From Panagrolaimus kolymaensis (lineage: Eukaryota > Nematoda > Chromadorea > Rhabditida > Panagrolaimidae), in NCBI GenBank assembly GCA_028622995.1, contig JAJQJQ010000008.1, positions 6,324,001 to 6,388,000 on the forward strand: DNA of 64,000 nt. Reading direction: 5' to 3'. Both the position numbers and the translations under genes were made by a program. This document shows, one piece after another, positions 12,521-23,400 of this stretch (position 1 is the stretch's first letter; every line of letters begins with the position of its first letter). The notes beneath the pieces are model-generated. The model saw nothing but the letters and a program-made list of their open reading frames with translations. It was not told the DNA's origin and did not search any database.

Positions 12521-12938
12521 TGTCGTATAGGGACGATGGTAATAGGGACAGATGCTGTAATTGTCTCGTTTGACATAAATGAGGAATACATAAGTTTTCT
12601 TATATGTATTACAACAATGAGAAACACAATAACCAAATAAGTTGATTACCGATTACTACTTTGAGTAAGGTAATAAACTACAGCAACGAGCTTACACACA
12701 CGCGAAGATATAAAAAGAAGTTTATTATTAAAACTACACAAAACCAGGAACAAACAAATAAATAAATAGGAATTTAGCAGCAGAACACAATAGTTGAGAA
12801 TGATGACCAACAATGAAATGAAGATGAATAAAATAAGCAAGCATTAGATTGGCATAGAGACATACGAAGCCAATGATTGATGATGGAAGAAGAATGAAGA
12901 AAGAGAGAATAATGTGGATTGAGGTCATCCATATGACA
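12521..12938 (-). repeat. 3' long terminal repeat (left copy)
   Basis: 418 bp, apparently identical to the copy at 15769-16186. On the element strand it starts TGTCATATGG and ends ...CTATACGACA. Identity with its partner implies recent insertion or recent gene conversion. Confidence 0.9.
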
Positions 12939-12953
12939 CGCCGCCTCCCTCTC

Positions 12954-15824
12954 TTAATCGACGTCCTCGTCGATGGATACATAACGATCAGCATTATTGA
13001 GTTTACCATATATTTTGAACTTTGATGGTTGATCACTTGAAGGACGAGTAGCATCTTTGAGATATTCTTTAGAAATCATAACATCAGTTTTTACCATACG
13101 AGCATCTTTCTTAACAAGTTTCTTTGAAGAGCAAATTTGTTTACCTTTTTTAACATCAATAACTTTCATTTCACGTTCTTTAATAACATTACAACATCCT
13201 TTCCCATGTTCTTGATCGTTCAGTTTGGTTGACATTTCTTTATTATTATCAGCAGTAGAGTTTATCATACCATTTTGAAATTTGAGAACATTGCGACGAG
13301 TTTGTTTTCTACCAGAACCATGAGTTTTTGAGTATTGATAGTGTTTATCAGGAGTTTCCATACCAGCATTTTCTTTTTCTTTCCTTGATGAATCAGCACG
13401 AGCAGTAGTATCCACGCGACCTTTTTCTTTAGCTTTAAGTTTGCTATGGTTTACTTTGAAACTCACAAACAAAACTTTCTTTTTTACAGTTGGCAAATGG
13501 TCAACGTTTTTATTTAAACTTTTATGGCTTTGCGCGATAGTTGGTTTATCGGTACCTTCGGGCAAACTATCAATTTTTCTTCTAATCCTTTCGTCCGTTT
13601 CTTTCTTACACGAACTTTGATTAGTAGCTGCTTGTTCAACAGATGATGTACGCCTCTGTTCACGGTAATAGCCAATATGGTTATTAATAACCGGTAATGT
13701 GTCTGCATTCACATTTAAGCTTTCATACCATGGACGATCGTCTTCCATCCTATCTTGGGTGTTCATAGCTATAAGTGAAGCTTTTCCAATAATCTGACCC
13801 TTTTGTACAAATAGCCGTTTATCCGAAGTGTTAGTAATATCAAGGCAACTATATCCTTCTGTAAAACTACCTTTGTGGCCAAGTTTAATGTCTCTCAATG
13901 TACATTTCAAGAAAACCACTCCATTGATACGAGCTCTTACTCGAACTCTTACTTTCGAATTTGGTTGGATTACTTCGTCCTCGCAAACTCTAATATCATA
14001 ACTTTGATAATTTGATCGGATTACTTCGTCCTCACAAATATCATAACCATTAAAATCTTCGTTTGATTGGGTTACTTCGCCCTCACAAACTTCAACATTA
14101 ACAAACTCTTTGTTTGATTGGGTTACTTCGCCCTCACAAACTTCATCATTAACAAACTCTTTGTTTGATTGGGTTACTTCGCCCTCACAAACTTCATCAT
14201 TAACACCTTTAAAGCCATTATTTATCGTTAATGCTCGAGGATTTCCATTGTTTACACCTTCGTTTCCATAGCTTATTGGTCGCTGATTTCCGTTAAAGTT
14301 GTTGTTATCATTCTTTGGATAACTTAACCTTTTATTTCCTTCAGAATGATCTTGATATCGTGATGTAAAAGATACCTTTCGAGCAAGTTCAATGCCAATA
14401 ACAAGTTCTCTTAAAACCAAGTAAGACTCTGCTATTTGAGGTAATATGATGTTTTGATATGATAAATCACGATCATTTTGAGTTATACGTATGAGGATTT
14501 TCTTCAACTCATCGTTTGCTCCCATCTTATCACCCGCAAAAGCTTCTGCTACCTTGTTTTCAACTTCAAGGAAAAATTCTGCATAACTTTGACCAAATGG
14601 TTTTCTCAACCGATCCAGCCCAGCGCGAGCAGTGAACATTCTTATTGAGCTATCAGAACCCAACGCATTAAGAAGTTGCTTCTTTACCTTTTCATAACAA
14701 TGAGTTTGCGCATAAATATTATAATGATGCTGTTGCAAATCAGACGGTAGATAGTGGGCCAAAAGTTCAGCTTTATCGTCACCGCCAATACCATTACGAT
14801 CTGTTGATGATTCGAAAGTTTGTAAATAACGTTCAAATTCACCACGAGTTTTACCTGTAAACTTTGATGGCATAGGCCATTTCGAGTTGACCGCTTTAGG
14901 TTCTTTCAATCGATTTGTTTCAATAGGAGCATGACTATCTTTAGGTGGAATACCAGTATCAGAAAATGGTGCAAGTGGAGGTTTATTTTGACTCACATTG
15001 CTTGCATTTGTCAATTGAGGTTCAAGGCGCCTACTACTTTGAGATTGTTTATCTGCAACCATGTCATTCACTTCATAAACCAATTTCCGGTTCTGATTTT
15101 GTAATGCTGTCATCTTATTACACAATTCAAAGACACTTTTGCAATCCCATAAAGCAAGTTTAGCTTTTTCCATCTCCGAAAGATTACCAGTTTTCGCATT
15201 TAGCATGGCTTCATCTGTCATTCTTTTAACATGATCCTTTAAATCTGCAACTTGATTTTCGAGTGAAAGGTTGTATGTACTAACGCTATCAAACTCGTCC
15301 ATCTTGTCAAAAAGTTTATCTTGGAGTTTTTCAAGCTCTTCATTGCCTTCCATAACCCAATTTCCAACCGATGATGCATCATGAACTAAAAGTTGTTCGA
15401 TCTCATCTACCAAGCCTTGTGGAATAGCATATTTTTGGTGCTTCATGGCAACCAAATCTTCGTTTTGCTTTACAATGCAATCTTTTAACTTTGTACAACT
15501 GTGGTTGCTCGATTTAATGAACAATTCAACTTGTTTTCCTTGGTCAATTCGATGTTGTTTAGCAAGTTCTATTGTGCTAACAACTACCACGCCTGGTGTT
15601 TCATCCACTTGCTTGTGCTGGTTATCTTCAGCATGTTCCGCAAGTCTTGCATCCGTATCATTTGCCCCTTTATGTTGTTCATCCGCTGTGGGAATTCCAA
15701 CATTACCAACTCCAATAGTCAAAATTCCTCGAGCAGTACAAGTACCACTTGAGCCGGTGGGCCCTCCATGTCGTATAGGGACGATGGTAATAGGGACAGA
15801 TGCTGTAATTGTCTCGTTTGACAT
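12954..15824 (-). CDS. Gag-like polyprotein of the LTR element
   Basis: A 956-codon uninterrupted ORF; 976 if the upstream ATG ending at 15884 is used. The ATG ending at 15824 (MSNETITASVP) is preferred because the extra N-terminus is LTR-encoded hydrophobic sequence. Order of features: Ser/Thr/Gly-rich N-terminus; predicted coiled-coil region rich in Glu/Lys/Leu (about residues 70-280); a Retrotrans_gag/capsid-like domain (PMPSKFTGKTRGEFERYLQTFE onward, about residues 320-500); five degenerate 17-residue Cys/Glu repeats (13961-14204); then a stretch (RARINGVVFLKCTLR... ITNTSDKRLFVQKGQIIG) that resembles the segment following the protease in Gypsy polyproteins; and a basic Lys-rich tail. No CCHC zinc knuckle and no D(S/T)G protease motif is seen. 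The stop codon touches the polypurine tract. Confidence 0.8.
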   Translation of the reverse strand: MSNETITASVPITIVPIRHGGPTGSSGTCTARGILTIGVGNVGIPTADEQHKGANDTDARLAEHAEDNQHKQVDETPGVVVVSTIELAKQHRIDQGKQVELFIKSSNHSCTKLKDCIVKQNEDLVAMKHQKYAIPQGLVDEIEQLLVHDASSVGNWVMEGNEELEKLQDKLFDKMDEFDSVSTYNLSLENQVADLKDHVKRMTDEAMLNAKTGNLSEMEKAKLALWDCKSVFELCNKMTALQNQNRKLVYEVNDMVADKQSQSSRRLEPQLTNASNVSQNKPPLAPFSDTGIPPKDSHAPIETNRLKEPKAVNSKWPMPSKFTGKTRGEFERYLQTFESSTDRNGIGGDDKAELLAHYLPSDLQQHHYNIYAQTHCYEKVKKQLLNALGSDSSIRMFTARAGLDRLRKPFGQSYAEFFLEVENKVAEAFAGDKMGANDELKKILIRITQNDRDLSYQNIILPQIAESYLVLRELVIGIELARKVSFTSRYQDHSEGNKRLSYPKNDNNNFNGNQRPISYGNEGVNNGNPRALTINNGFKGVNDEVCEGEVTQSNKEFVNDEVCEGEVTQSNKEFVNVEVCEGEVTQSNEDFNGYDICEDEVIRSNYQSYDIRVCEDEVIQPNSKVRVRVRARINGVVFLKCTLRDIKLGHKGSFTEGYSCLDITNTSDKRLFVQKGQIIGKASLIAMNTQDRMEDDRPWYESLNVNADTLPVINNHIGYYREQRRTSSVEQAATNQSSCKKETDERIRRKIDSLPEGTDKPTIAQSHKSLNKNVDHLPTVKKKVLFVSFKVNHSKLKAKEKGRVDTTARADSSRKEKENAGMETPDKHYQYSKTHGSGRKQTRRNVLKFQNGMINSTADNNKEMSTKLNDQEHGKGCCNVIKEREMKVIDVKKGKQICSSKKLVKKDARMVKTDVMISKEYLKDATRPSSDQPSKFKIYGKLNNADRYVSIDEDVD
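13961..14204 (-). repeat. 51-bp tandem repeats within the gag ORF
   Basis: About five copies of a 51-bp (17-codon) unit encoding variants of EVCEGEVTQSNKEFVND. Three central copies are nearly identical and the outer ones have drifted (CEDEVIRSN, CEDEVIQPN). Each copy carries one cysteine in an acidic context. The in-frame period suggests selection or simple unequal exchange within a coding region. Confidence 0.85.
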
Positions 15825-16186
15825 AAATGAGGAATACATAAGTTTTCTTATATGTATTACAACAATGAGAAACACAATAACCAAATAAGTTGATTACCGA
15901 TTACTACTTTGAGTAAGGTAATAAACTACAGCAACGAGCTTACACACACGCGAAGATATAAAAAGAAGTTTATTATTAAAACTACACAAAACCAGGAACA
16001 AACAAATAAATAAATAGGAATTTAGCAGCAGAACACAATAGTTGAGAATGATGACCAACAATGAAATGAAGATGAATAAAATAAGCAAGCATTAGATTGG
16101 CATAGAGACATACGAAGCCAATGATTGATGATGGAAGAAGAATGAAGAAAGAGAGAATAATGTGGATTGAGGTCATCCATATGACA
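15769..16186 (-). repeat. 5' long terminal repeat (right copy)
   Basis: 418 bp, apparently identical to the left copy. It contains both candidate start codons of the gag ORF (ATG ending at 15824 or 15884), so coding begins inside the LTR. On the element strand TAATAAAC lies within it and could act as a poly(A) signal in the other LTR. Confidence 0.9.
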
Positions 16187-16560
16187 AAACTCCTTATTCT
16201 TATTGTTTTTAACAATCTTGTTTCACTATTTATTATGCACTTTTGTTTTGTTTGTCGGATAAAATTTTTATGTGTTGAATAAAGTTGGAGTGATAACAAT
16301 AAACTGGCGTTGATCCATTTTGTCTATTATTTTTTTGTGACATTACTATTAACATTTGGATGATAACAGACTTGGTATTAAGCGATGATAGGATCACAAA
16401 ATGAAGAATAGTTTAGTTTTGATAGCGAGTTGGAAAAGTATAAGCGAGTAGGCGATGATGATGGAAGTTTGTAATAAAGTAAATGTGTAAAAGATGATGG
16501 AAATGGGTGAGTTTTAAGTGATTTGAATGCCCTTCCATTGGATGAAGAAAAGCCACAATG
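16187..16560. other. Displaced mec-17 3' flank
   Basis: AT-rich sequence that would have been continuous with the mec-17 3' UTR before the LTR insertion. AATAAA at 16278-16283 is a plausible original poly(A) signal of mec-17. No exon is seen. Confidence 0.5.
16278..16283 (+). terminator. Candidate ancestral mec-17 poly(A) signal
   Basis: AATAAA located 91 bp beyond the right LTR. With the element removed it would lie about 145 bp after the mec-17 stop codon, a normal nematode 3'-UTR length. Confidence 0.4.
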
Positions 16561-17087
16561 CCTGCACGTAAAGCAAAACTAACAGCATCAACTAATGGCG
16601 TTGTTGAAATTGGAAGTCATAAAGAAACTAAAGAAATGGTTTAGCAGAAAGCAGTAAGACATCAAGCACCATTGTTGCAGATTAAACTAAAGGTTTGAGA
16701 TTGTTTCTTTTTTCATTCCATGTTTTATTTATGAACAACTCATCCCTTTAAAAAATTATAAAACTGTTGCAAGCATTTATCCAATCCATGAACATATTGC
16801 TTGGATTGTTCCACCTGTTTATGATACATTTAAACGAGATTCCTTTGTTGCTAATGTTGCATTGATTAACCAATTATGTTTATTCACAATTTATGAGCCA
16901 AATAACTGAGGATTTGAGATTTAAATCTTACACGATTGCTTTTTCAAGTGTTTTACTATTTTGGATTAGTTTTTCTATCCTTGTTTTGTTATTTTTAGTT
17001 ATCACCTCACCCGAAAGTGGATTTTATGTGATGGTTATGATATTCTTTTTATTAAAATTTTTTGCATTATTTTTCGAAAACATATAA
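16561..17087 (+). pseudogene. Unrecognised gene-like remnant, probably decayed membrane-protein gene
   Basis: Three protein-like pieces in different frames. First, an ATG at 16561 reads MPARKAKLTASTNGVVEIGS and onward, stopping at a TAG with the same frame remaining open after it. Second, near 16757 a piece containing ASIYPIHEHIAWIVPPVYDT ends at a TGA. Third, 16893-17087 encodes a 64-residue peptide with two hydrophobic segments (TIAFSSVLLFWISFSILVLL and the region after SPESGFYVM). Amino-acid composition is more protein-like than the surrounding spacer, but no intron pattern repairs the frame breaks. I do not recognise the family. It could instead be three chance ORFs, or a fast-evolving gene with introns I misjudged. 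Confidence 0.25.
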
Positions 17088-17385
17088 ATTGAAAGATGAT
17101 GCTTTTGGATTTACTATTTTACAAATTAATTCTCTGGATTTTGTTTTTATATTGACTCAATGCATCTCACAATATTTATTAATTTGACAAATAAAAAGCT
17201 TTTGAATTATTTAACTTTTATAAAATGAAAATATATGTGTTAGACAACTTTGGCTAATTTAAATGCATGAAATGTGCTAAAAAAAGCAGAAGAGTGAAAA
17301 AATAAACAATTAAAATCATTATACTGAATTTCAAATTTTGATGATAAAATTTTGTGTTTAAAATGTTTTCATCATTATGTTTATG

Positions 17386-17399
17386 GTTACCATGGTTAC
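17386..17399 (+). promoter_or_regulatory. X-box-like RFX/DAF-19 site upstream of osm-1
   Basis: GTTACCATGGTTAC matches 13 of 14 positions of the nematode X-box consensus GTTNCCATRGNAAC. It ends 91 bp before the ATG of the IFT172 gene. DAF-19/RFX sites in this position drive ciliary genes in Caenorhabditis, and osm-1 is a known target there. Only the match and the position are seen directly; function is inferred. Confidence 0.7.
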
Positions 17400-17489
17400 T
17401 ACAGCAGCTGAAAGCTTTCCCGATAAAATAAAGCAAGCTAAAATGCGAGCAAAAGTATTTAGTTTATTAAAAGATTTTTTGGTCAAAAA

Positions 17490-20400
17490 ATGAAACTAAA
17501 ATTTCTTGGTACATTGTTAGATTCACTTGTAAGTTATAAATGTATTTATTTACAGCATAAAATGAATAAACTTTTAGGATGGAATTGCAAAGGTTCGTGC
17601 CATCACGGTTGCACCAAATAATCGAAAAATTGCACTTGCCACTGCGGATTTGAATGTTGTGCTTTTTGATGAAAAGCTACAAAAAAGAGATAAATTTGCG
17701 ACAAAACCTGTGGATTCAAAGGTAAACTTTAAATTGTTCAAATTAAATAACTTTTGTAGTTGATTTAGTATGGAAAGAAAAGCTACATTGTGACTAGCCT
17801 TGCATTTTCACCCGATTCAACCAAGCTTGCCATAGGACAAACGGATAATATTGTTTTTGTTTATCGACTTGGCGAAACTTGGTGAGCTTTTTTCTTTAAT
17901 TTATTAACATCACCTCTTAACACTTTTTTATAGGGATGAAAAGAAAGTAATTTGTAATAAATTTATTCAATCCGCACCTGTGACATCTTTGATTTGGCCG
18001 GAAGAAAATCGCCTCATCATTGGTCTCACTGATGGAAAAGTTCGTTATGCTTCAGTTCATTCAAATAAATGTTCGACGATTTATAAAACTGATGCGGGTG
18101 TTGTTTCACTTGCTCAAAGTCCAAATCGTCGATCATTTGTTAGTGGACATGAAGATTCAGCAATAATTTTATTTTCATTTGAAACTCGAACTCAAGCTAA
18201 AATATGCATCCATACAACTCCACCATATTGTTTATTATTGAGTAATTTTGGGATTCTTGCTGCAGGAGCAGATAAAAGAATTGTATCATATTCAGAGCAA
18301 GGAAGAATTTTGCAAGAATTTGATTGTGGCAGAGATCCAAAAGAGAGAAGCTTCAATTGCGCCATCATCGATCCTTCTGGTTATAATGCAATTTTTGGAA
18401 GTTTTGATAGACTCAAATTAATGTCATGGAGTCAGCGACGTGGTGCTTGGGATGAAGGCCAAATCATGACTATAAAGAATTTGTATGTTGTAACTGCGCT
18501 TGCATGGAAACCTGATGGATCCACAGTATTTTGTGTAAACAACATTTTTTCTTTCATTTTATGAAAATACGTCGTTATTTAATTTTAGGGAAATCTTAGT
18601 GGCTTGGTTATTTCCATTGATTGTGCATTGAAACGTGCATTAATCAAAAATCAATTTGAAACTACTTTTGTTTCTCCCTCGCAAGTTGTAGTGAGAGATA
18701 TTAATTCAGATGCTCGATGTGTGGTTAAATCGGAAAAAGGACTTTCAATCACTGATATTCGAGTAATGGGAAGAACCAGTAGATATGTTATTGCTTACAC
18801 TGCAAGCACTTTAATCATGGTTGATAGAGAAACGGAAAAGGTTTGCCTTCAATGGATATTTTAGTGAAGCAATTCTTTGAATTTTAGAGTTCTGAAATTC
18901 CATGGGAATCTGGAGGCAATGAAAAATTTTATCTTGATAATGAAAATGTTTGTATGATTATAAATGCAGGAGAAATAAGTTTTATTGAATATGGTAGAAA
19001 TGAAATTGCTGGTTGGATTCGAACCGAACGACTTTCACCTCATTTAATTAGTGCTCGGCTTAATGAACGATCAACTCGTGGAGGTGGAGATCTTCGAAGA
19101 GTTGCATACATGTTAGATGTTCACACAGTTGCCATTGTTGATCTCACAACTGGAAATACGTTGTGCCAAATTAATCATGGAAATGTTGTTGATTGGTTGG
19201 AGCTAAATGAAACGGGAAGCAAGCTTCTGTTTCGAGACGTTCGAAGTAGTTTATTTTTGTTTGATGTGGATACGGAAAAAACTTCAAATATGATTAATTT
19301 TTGTTCTTACGTTCAATGGGTTCCTAAAAGCGATGTGGTTGTGGCCCAAAGTGGTGATCAACTTTGTGTTTGGTATAACACTGATCATCCGGATCAAGTG
19401 ACACAAATTCCCATTCAAGGCGATGTTGATGCTGTTTTGAGAGATAATAATCGAACTGAAGTCATTGTCCAGGTAAAATATAAAATTTTTATGTTGACAA
19501 GCTTGTCTAAAAAATAAATTGCAGGAATCCAATGCTAAGGTGGCATATGAACTCGATTCAGCCATGATTGAATTTGGTACAGCCATAGAAGGTTTAGATT
19601 TAGCTCGAGCAGTAGTATTTTTGGAAGAATCTGAAAAAGATCGAGTTGAAGTTAGTTCCATGTGGAAGCAATTGGCTGAAGTTTCATTGGAACAAGGCAA
19701 TCTTCTCATTGCTCAAAGAGCTTTTGCAGGATTAAAAGATATTTCACGCGTTAAGTAAGCTTCAATTTTTTTTGCCTTTGAAAAAATTCAATTCTTTTTT
19801 AAGATTTGTTGAAGAAACAATTCAAATAGCTGAAGCTGCTGCAAAGCAGATTGGAGGAGATGGAACACAACATTATAAAGTTCGAGCTCGACTTGCATTG
19901 ATGAGAAAAAACTTTAAAGAAGCCGAACGAATTTATCTTGAACAAAATTCGGTTCAAGAAGTAATTGAAATGTATCAAAAACTTCATAAATGGGAGGAAG
20001 CTATTGAACTCGCCAAAGCTACAGTATGTTTAACTCAGTCTTTTTTGGTTTCACAAAATTTAATTTAGAATTATTCTGAACTTGAAAGTCTTAAAACCAA
20101 ATATTACCGCAATCTTTATGATACAGGTCAAGAAGAAAAGGCAGCAGAAATAAAAGAAAAAGAAGGTGATCCCATGGCTGCCATAGATCTTTATTTAAAA
20201 TCCAATCAACCTGCAAATGCAGCAAAAATAATACTCAAAAATGAAAGACTTTACAACGATGAAAGTTTGGTTGAAAAAATTGGACTCGCACTCGTTCAAA
20301 ATGAAATTTTTGATTTGGTATATTATTTAATTTTTACCACGATTAAAAAAAAGCAATTTAGGCAGGAGAATTGTTTGAAACTTCTAAACAATTTCAACGT

Positions 20401-23400
20401 TCGCTGGAATGTTATCGGCGTGGGAAAAGTTTTAATAAAGCCATTCAAGTTGCAAGATTTTCATTCCCAGAAGAAGTCGTTCTGTTAGAAGAAGAATGGG
20501 GGGATGAATTGCATTCAAGTGGCAAATATGAAGCAGCCATTAGTCATTTTCTTGGTTTGTTTTTAAAACAAATTAATAATAAAATAAATAAGGCGGAGAA
20601 CTTTAGAAGCTGGAAACTCCATTAAAGCTGCTGATGCAGCGATAAAAGCAAAAGAATGGGATCGAGCATTACAAATTTTAAATGTCATTAATGATCAAGA
20701 AGCGACGGCTAAATTTTTTGGTAAAATTGCAGAACATTTTGAAACCACTGGCGATTATGAGCAAGCAGAAAAATATTATATTGATGCGGGCAGAGCCAAA
20801 GATGCGGTGGAAATGGTATGAATTAAAAAGAAAATTTAATATTCAATATTTAATTTTTTAATATTTTCAGTACAATAAAGCTGCACGATGGGCTGATGCA
20901 TATAAGGTAAAAAAAATTCTATCATGACGCCTCTTTTTAATAACTTTAAGAATTTTAGCTTGCTGTTGAGTTTCTTGGAGCCGATCAAACCCATGAAATG
21001 TATCTTCAAAAAGCTGAAGAACTTGAACAAGCAGGTCGATTTAAAGAAGCGGAACAACTTTACATTTCATTTGGTGAACCCGCGAGGGCCATTGCTATGT
21101 ATAAAGAAGCCAATCGAACAGAAGAAATGATGAAACTGGTTGAAAAATATCATGGGGATAGAGTTGAAGTATATTTACCTATATTCTTTTTTTCAAGACT
21201 CACGATTCTTGATTTTTAGGAAACTCATAAACGTTTAGCGGAAGAGCTTGAAGAAAAAGGAGATTTACAAGGTGCTGAAGAACAATTTCTTCTTGCAGGC
21301 GATTGGAAATCCGCAGTCAATATGTACAAAGAAGCTGGGCTATGGGCTGATGCTTATCGCATTGCCAAAGCTGAAGGTGGCGATCGAGTTCCCCATCATG
21401 TAAGCAAGCAGCTATATCTGCCATATTGCAAAATAAAAAACATGTTTTAGATTGCATATCTTTGGGCTAAAAGTCTTGGAGGTGATTCAGCGGTAAAACT
21501 TTTGCAACGTCATGGCCTTTTAAATGAAGCCATCGATTTGGGAGTTGAGAAAGGAGACTTTGATTTTGTGTTTGAATTATGTCGACTTGGAGCAAAACAT
21601 AAACTTCCTGATGTTCAATTAAAATACGCTGAACAACTTGAAGACACAGGAGATTTTGCTAAAGCTGAACAATTTTACTTACAAGCTAGTAAAGCTCGTG
21701 AAGCAGTTCTCATGTTTATGCATAATCAAGATTGGGATTCAGCTGAACGAATAGCAGAGTAAGAAATTTTGCAACTAAAAATTTGAATCAATAATTTTAG
21801 GGAACATTGCAAGGATGTCCTCGTTGATGTTTATATTGCTCAAGCGAGAGCAGCAATGGAAAGTCAAGAGCATGGAAAAGTTGAATCATATCTTCTTCGA
21901 GCAAATAAAGCGGATCTCATTGTAAAATATTATCGTGATCGAGAAATGTGGCCCGATGCTCTTCGAATTGCACGTGAATTTGTTCCCGATGCTCTTACAA
22001 CACTTCAACAAGAATATGATGAATATCAACTAAAATCAGGAGCGAAGGGAGCCTTTTCTTACATGGCCCAAGCGAAAGATTGGGAATCACAAGGTGACTA
22101 CCGAAGAGCCATAGAAACTTTTCTTAAAGTTGAAGAACCCATTACTGCTGACGCCGATCTTATTGCTGATGCTCATAAACGCGCCGGTGAATTAGTAGCT
22201 AAATTTATGGTTGGTGACGAAGCTGCAACATTATTGGAACAAATTGGTGAAAGACTCGTTGAACTTGGGCATGGACAAGATGCGGGAGAGTTGTTGCTTC
22301 TTGGAAATCGACCTCAAGCTGCTGTTCAAGCATTATTGGCTTCCAAAGAATGGGCTAAAGCCAAACGAGTTGCAGCTGAACTTGCACCTGAACTTGAAGG
22401 AGTTGTGGATGAAGCTTATAGAGATTTCCTCAAAAACCAAGGTCGCATTGGAGATTTGATTGATGTTGATGTTATTTCAGCCATCGACATTTTAATTGAA
22501 AGAGGAAATTGGGATAAGGCTTTAGAAACAGCAAAACAACAAAATGTTAGAGCTTTTAAAATGAATTTAAAACTAAAATAATTTATAAATTTTAGCATCC
22601 ACCGTTGTTGGATAAATATGTGGCTGCGTATGCCTCAGAACTCATGGCTCAAGAAAGAGTTCATGAAGCGGTAAAAGCTTTTGAAAAATATGGAGCTTCT
22701 GCAAATTTGGCTAATTTTAATATTTATAAACAACTCATTGATCAAATTTCAAATTCTCCTCAGAACGATTATGAAATTCTCGCAGCTTTAAGAAATATGA
22801 TTAATAGTTTAAATGAAAACATTCTTAAATCTGAGGAAGAAATAGATCCAAAAATTGTTGAAGTAAAAATATTAAGTTGTTAATTGAAGCTAAAAGTTAA
22901 AAACAATTTTTCAGATTTTTTTGAAATACGAATACATTACACATTTCTCTGCACTTCTTAATGCTTTGCAACACGTAACTTCGGCAGAAGTTGAACGAAT
23001 TAAGCTTCATTTAAATATTTCATTAGTTCGATATATTGATCTCATTCAACCTGATAAAGTTCTTTATGAAGCTGGAATGGCTTGCAGAGTAAAAAAAAAT
23101 TAAAAAGTCAAAATTTTAAAAAAATTGAAACTTTCAGAATTTTGGTGAGCAATATGAAAATCTTGCTTTTGTATTTCTCAATCAATATCTCGATGTTGTG
23201 GATGCCATTGAAGAAAATGACCCTTCATCCGTGGATAATTCAATTTTTGAAGGCACTGATATTCCAACTCAATTTGCTTTACCGAATTCAATGTTTCTTG
23301 GAGTTTGTTACTTTAATATCCCTTTTGCATAATTTTTTCCCCTCATTTTTAGGAAGATGAACATGAAGAAGTTAAAGAATGGGTTTTATCAGTTTCAGTG

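Larger units (their letters stand above)
12521..16186 (-). mobile_element. Non-autonomous LTR retrotransposon carrying only a gag-like ORF
   Basis: A complete, young-looking LTR element in minus orientation. Two 418-bp LTRs (12521-12938 and 15769-16186) appear identical by eye and end TGTC...GACA. Both sides carry AAAC (12517-12520 and 16187-16190), a 4-bp target duplication. On the element's strand the base after the 5' LTR starts TGG, as a tRNA primer-binding site would. A purine-rich tract (AAGAGAGGGAGGCGGCG) abuts the 3' LTR. The only long ORF is gag-like; no protease active site, reverse transcriptase, RNase H or integrase is seen in the 2.8 kb interior. It therefore depends on enzymes from another element, probably a Gypsy relative. 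It lies in the mec-17 3' UTR, antisense to that gene. Confidence 0.9.

Noticed and set aside
15445..15888. Open frame of 147 codons on the plus strand over the right LTR and gag start
   Set aside because: It is the antisense of the gag ORF and LTR; Ser/Cys/Thr-rich composition and no domain. Treated as a shadow.
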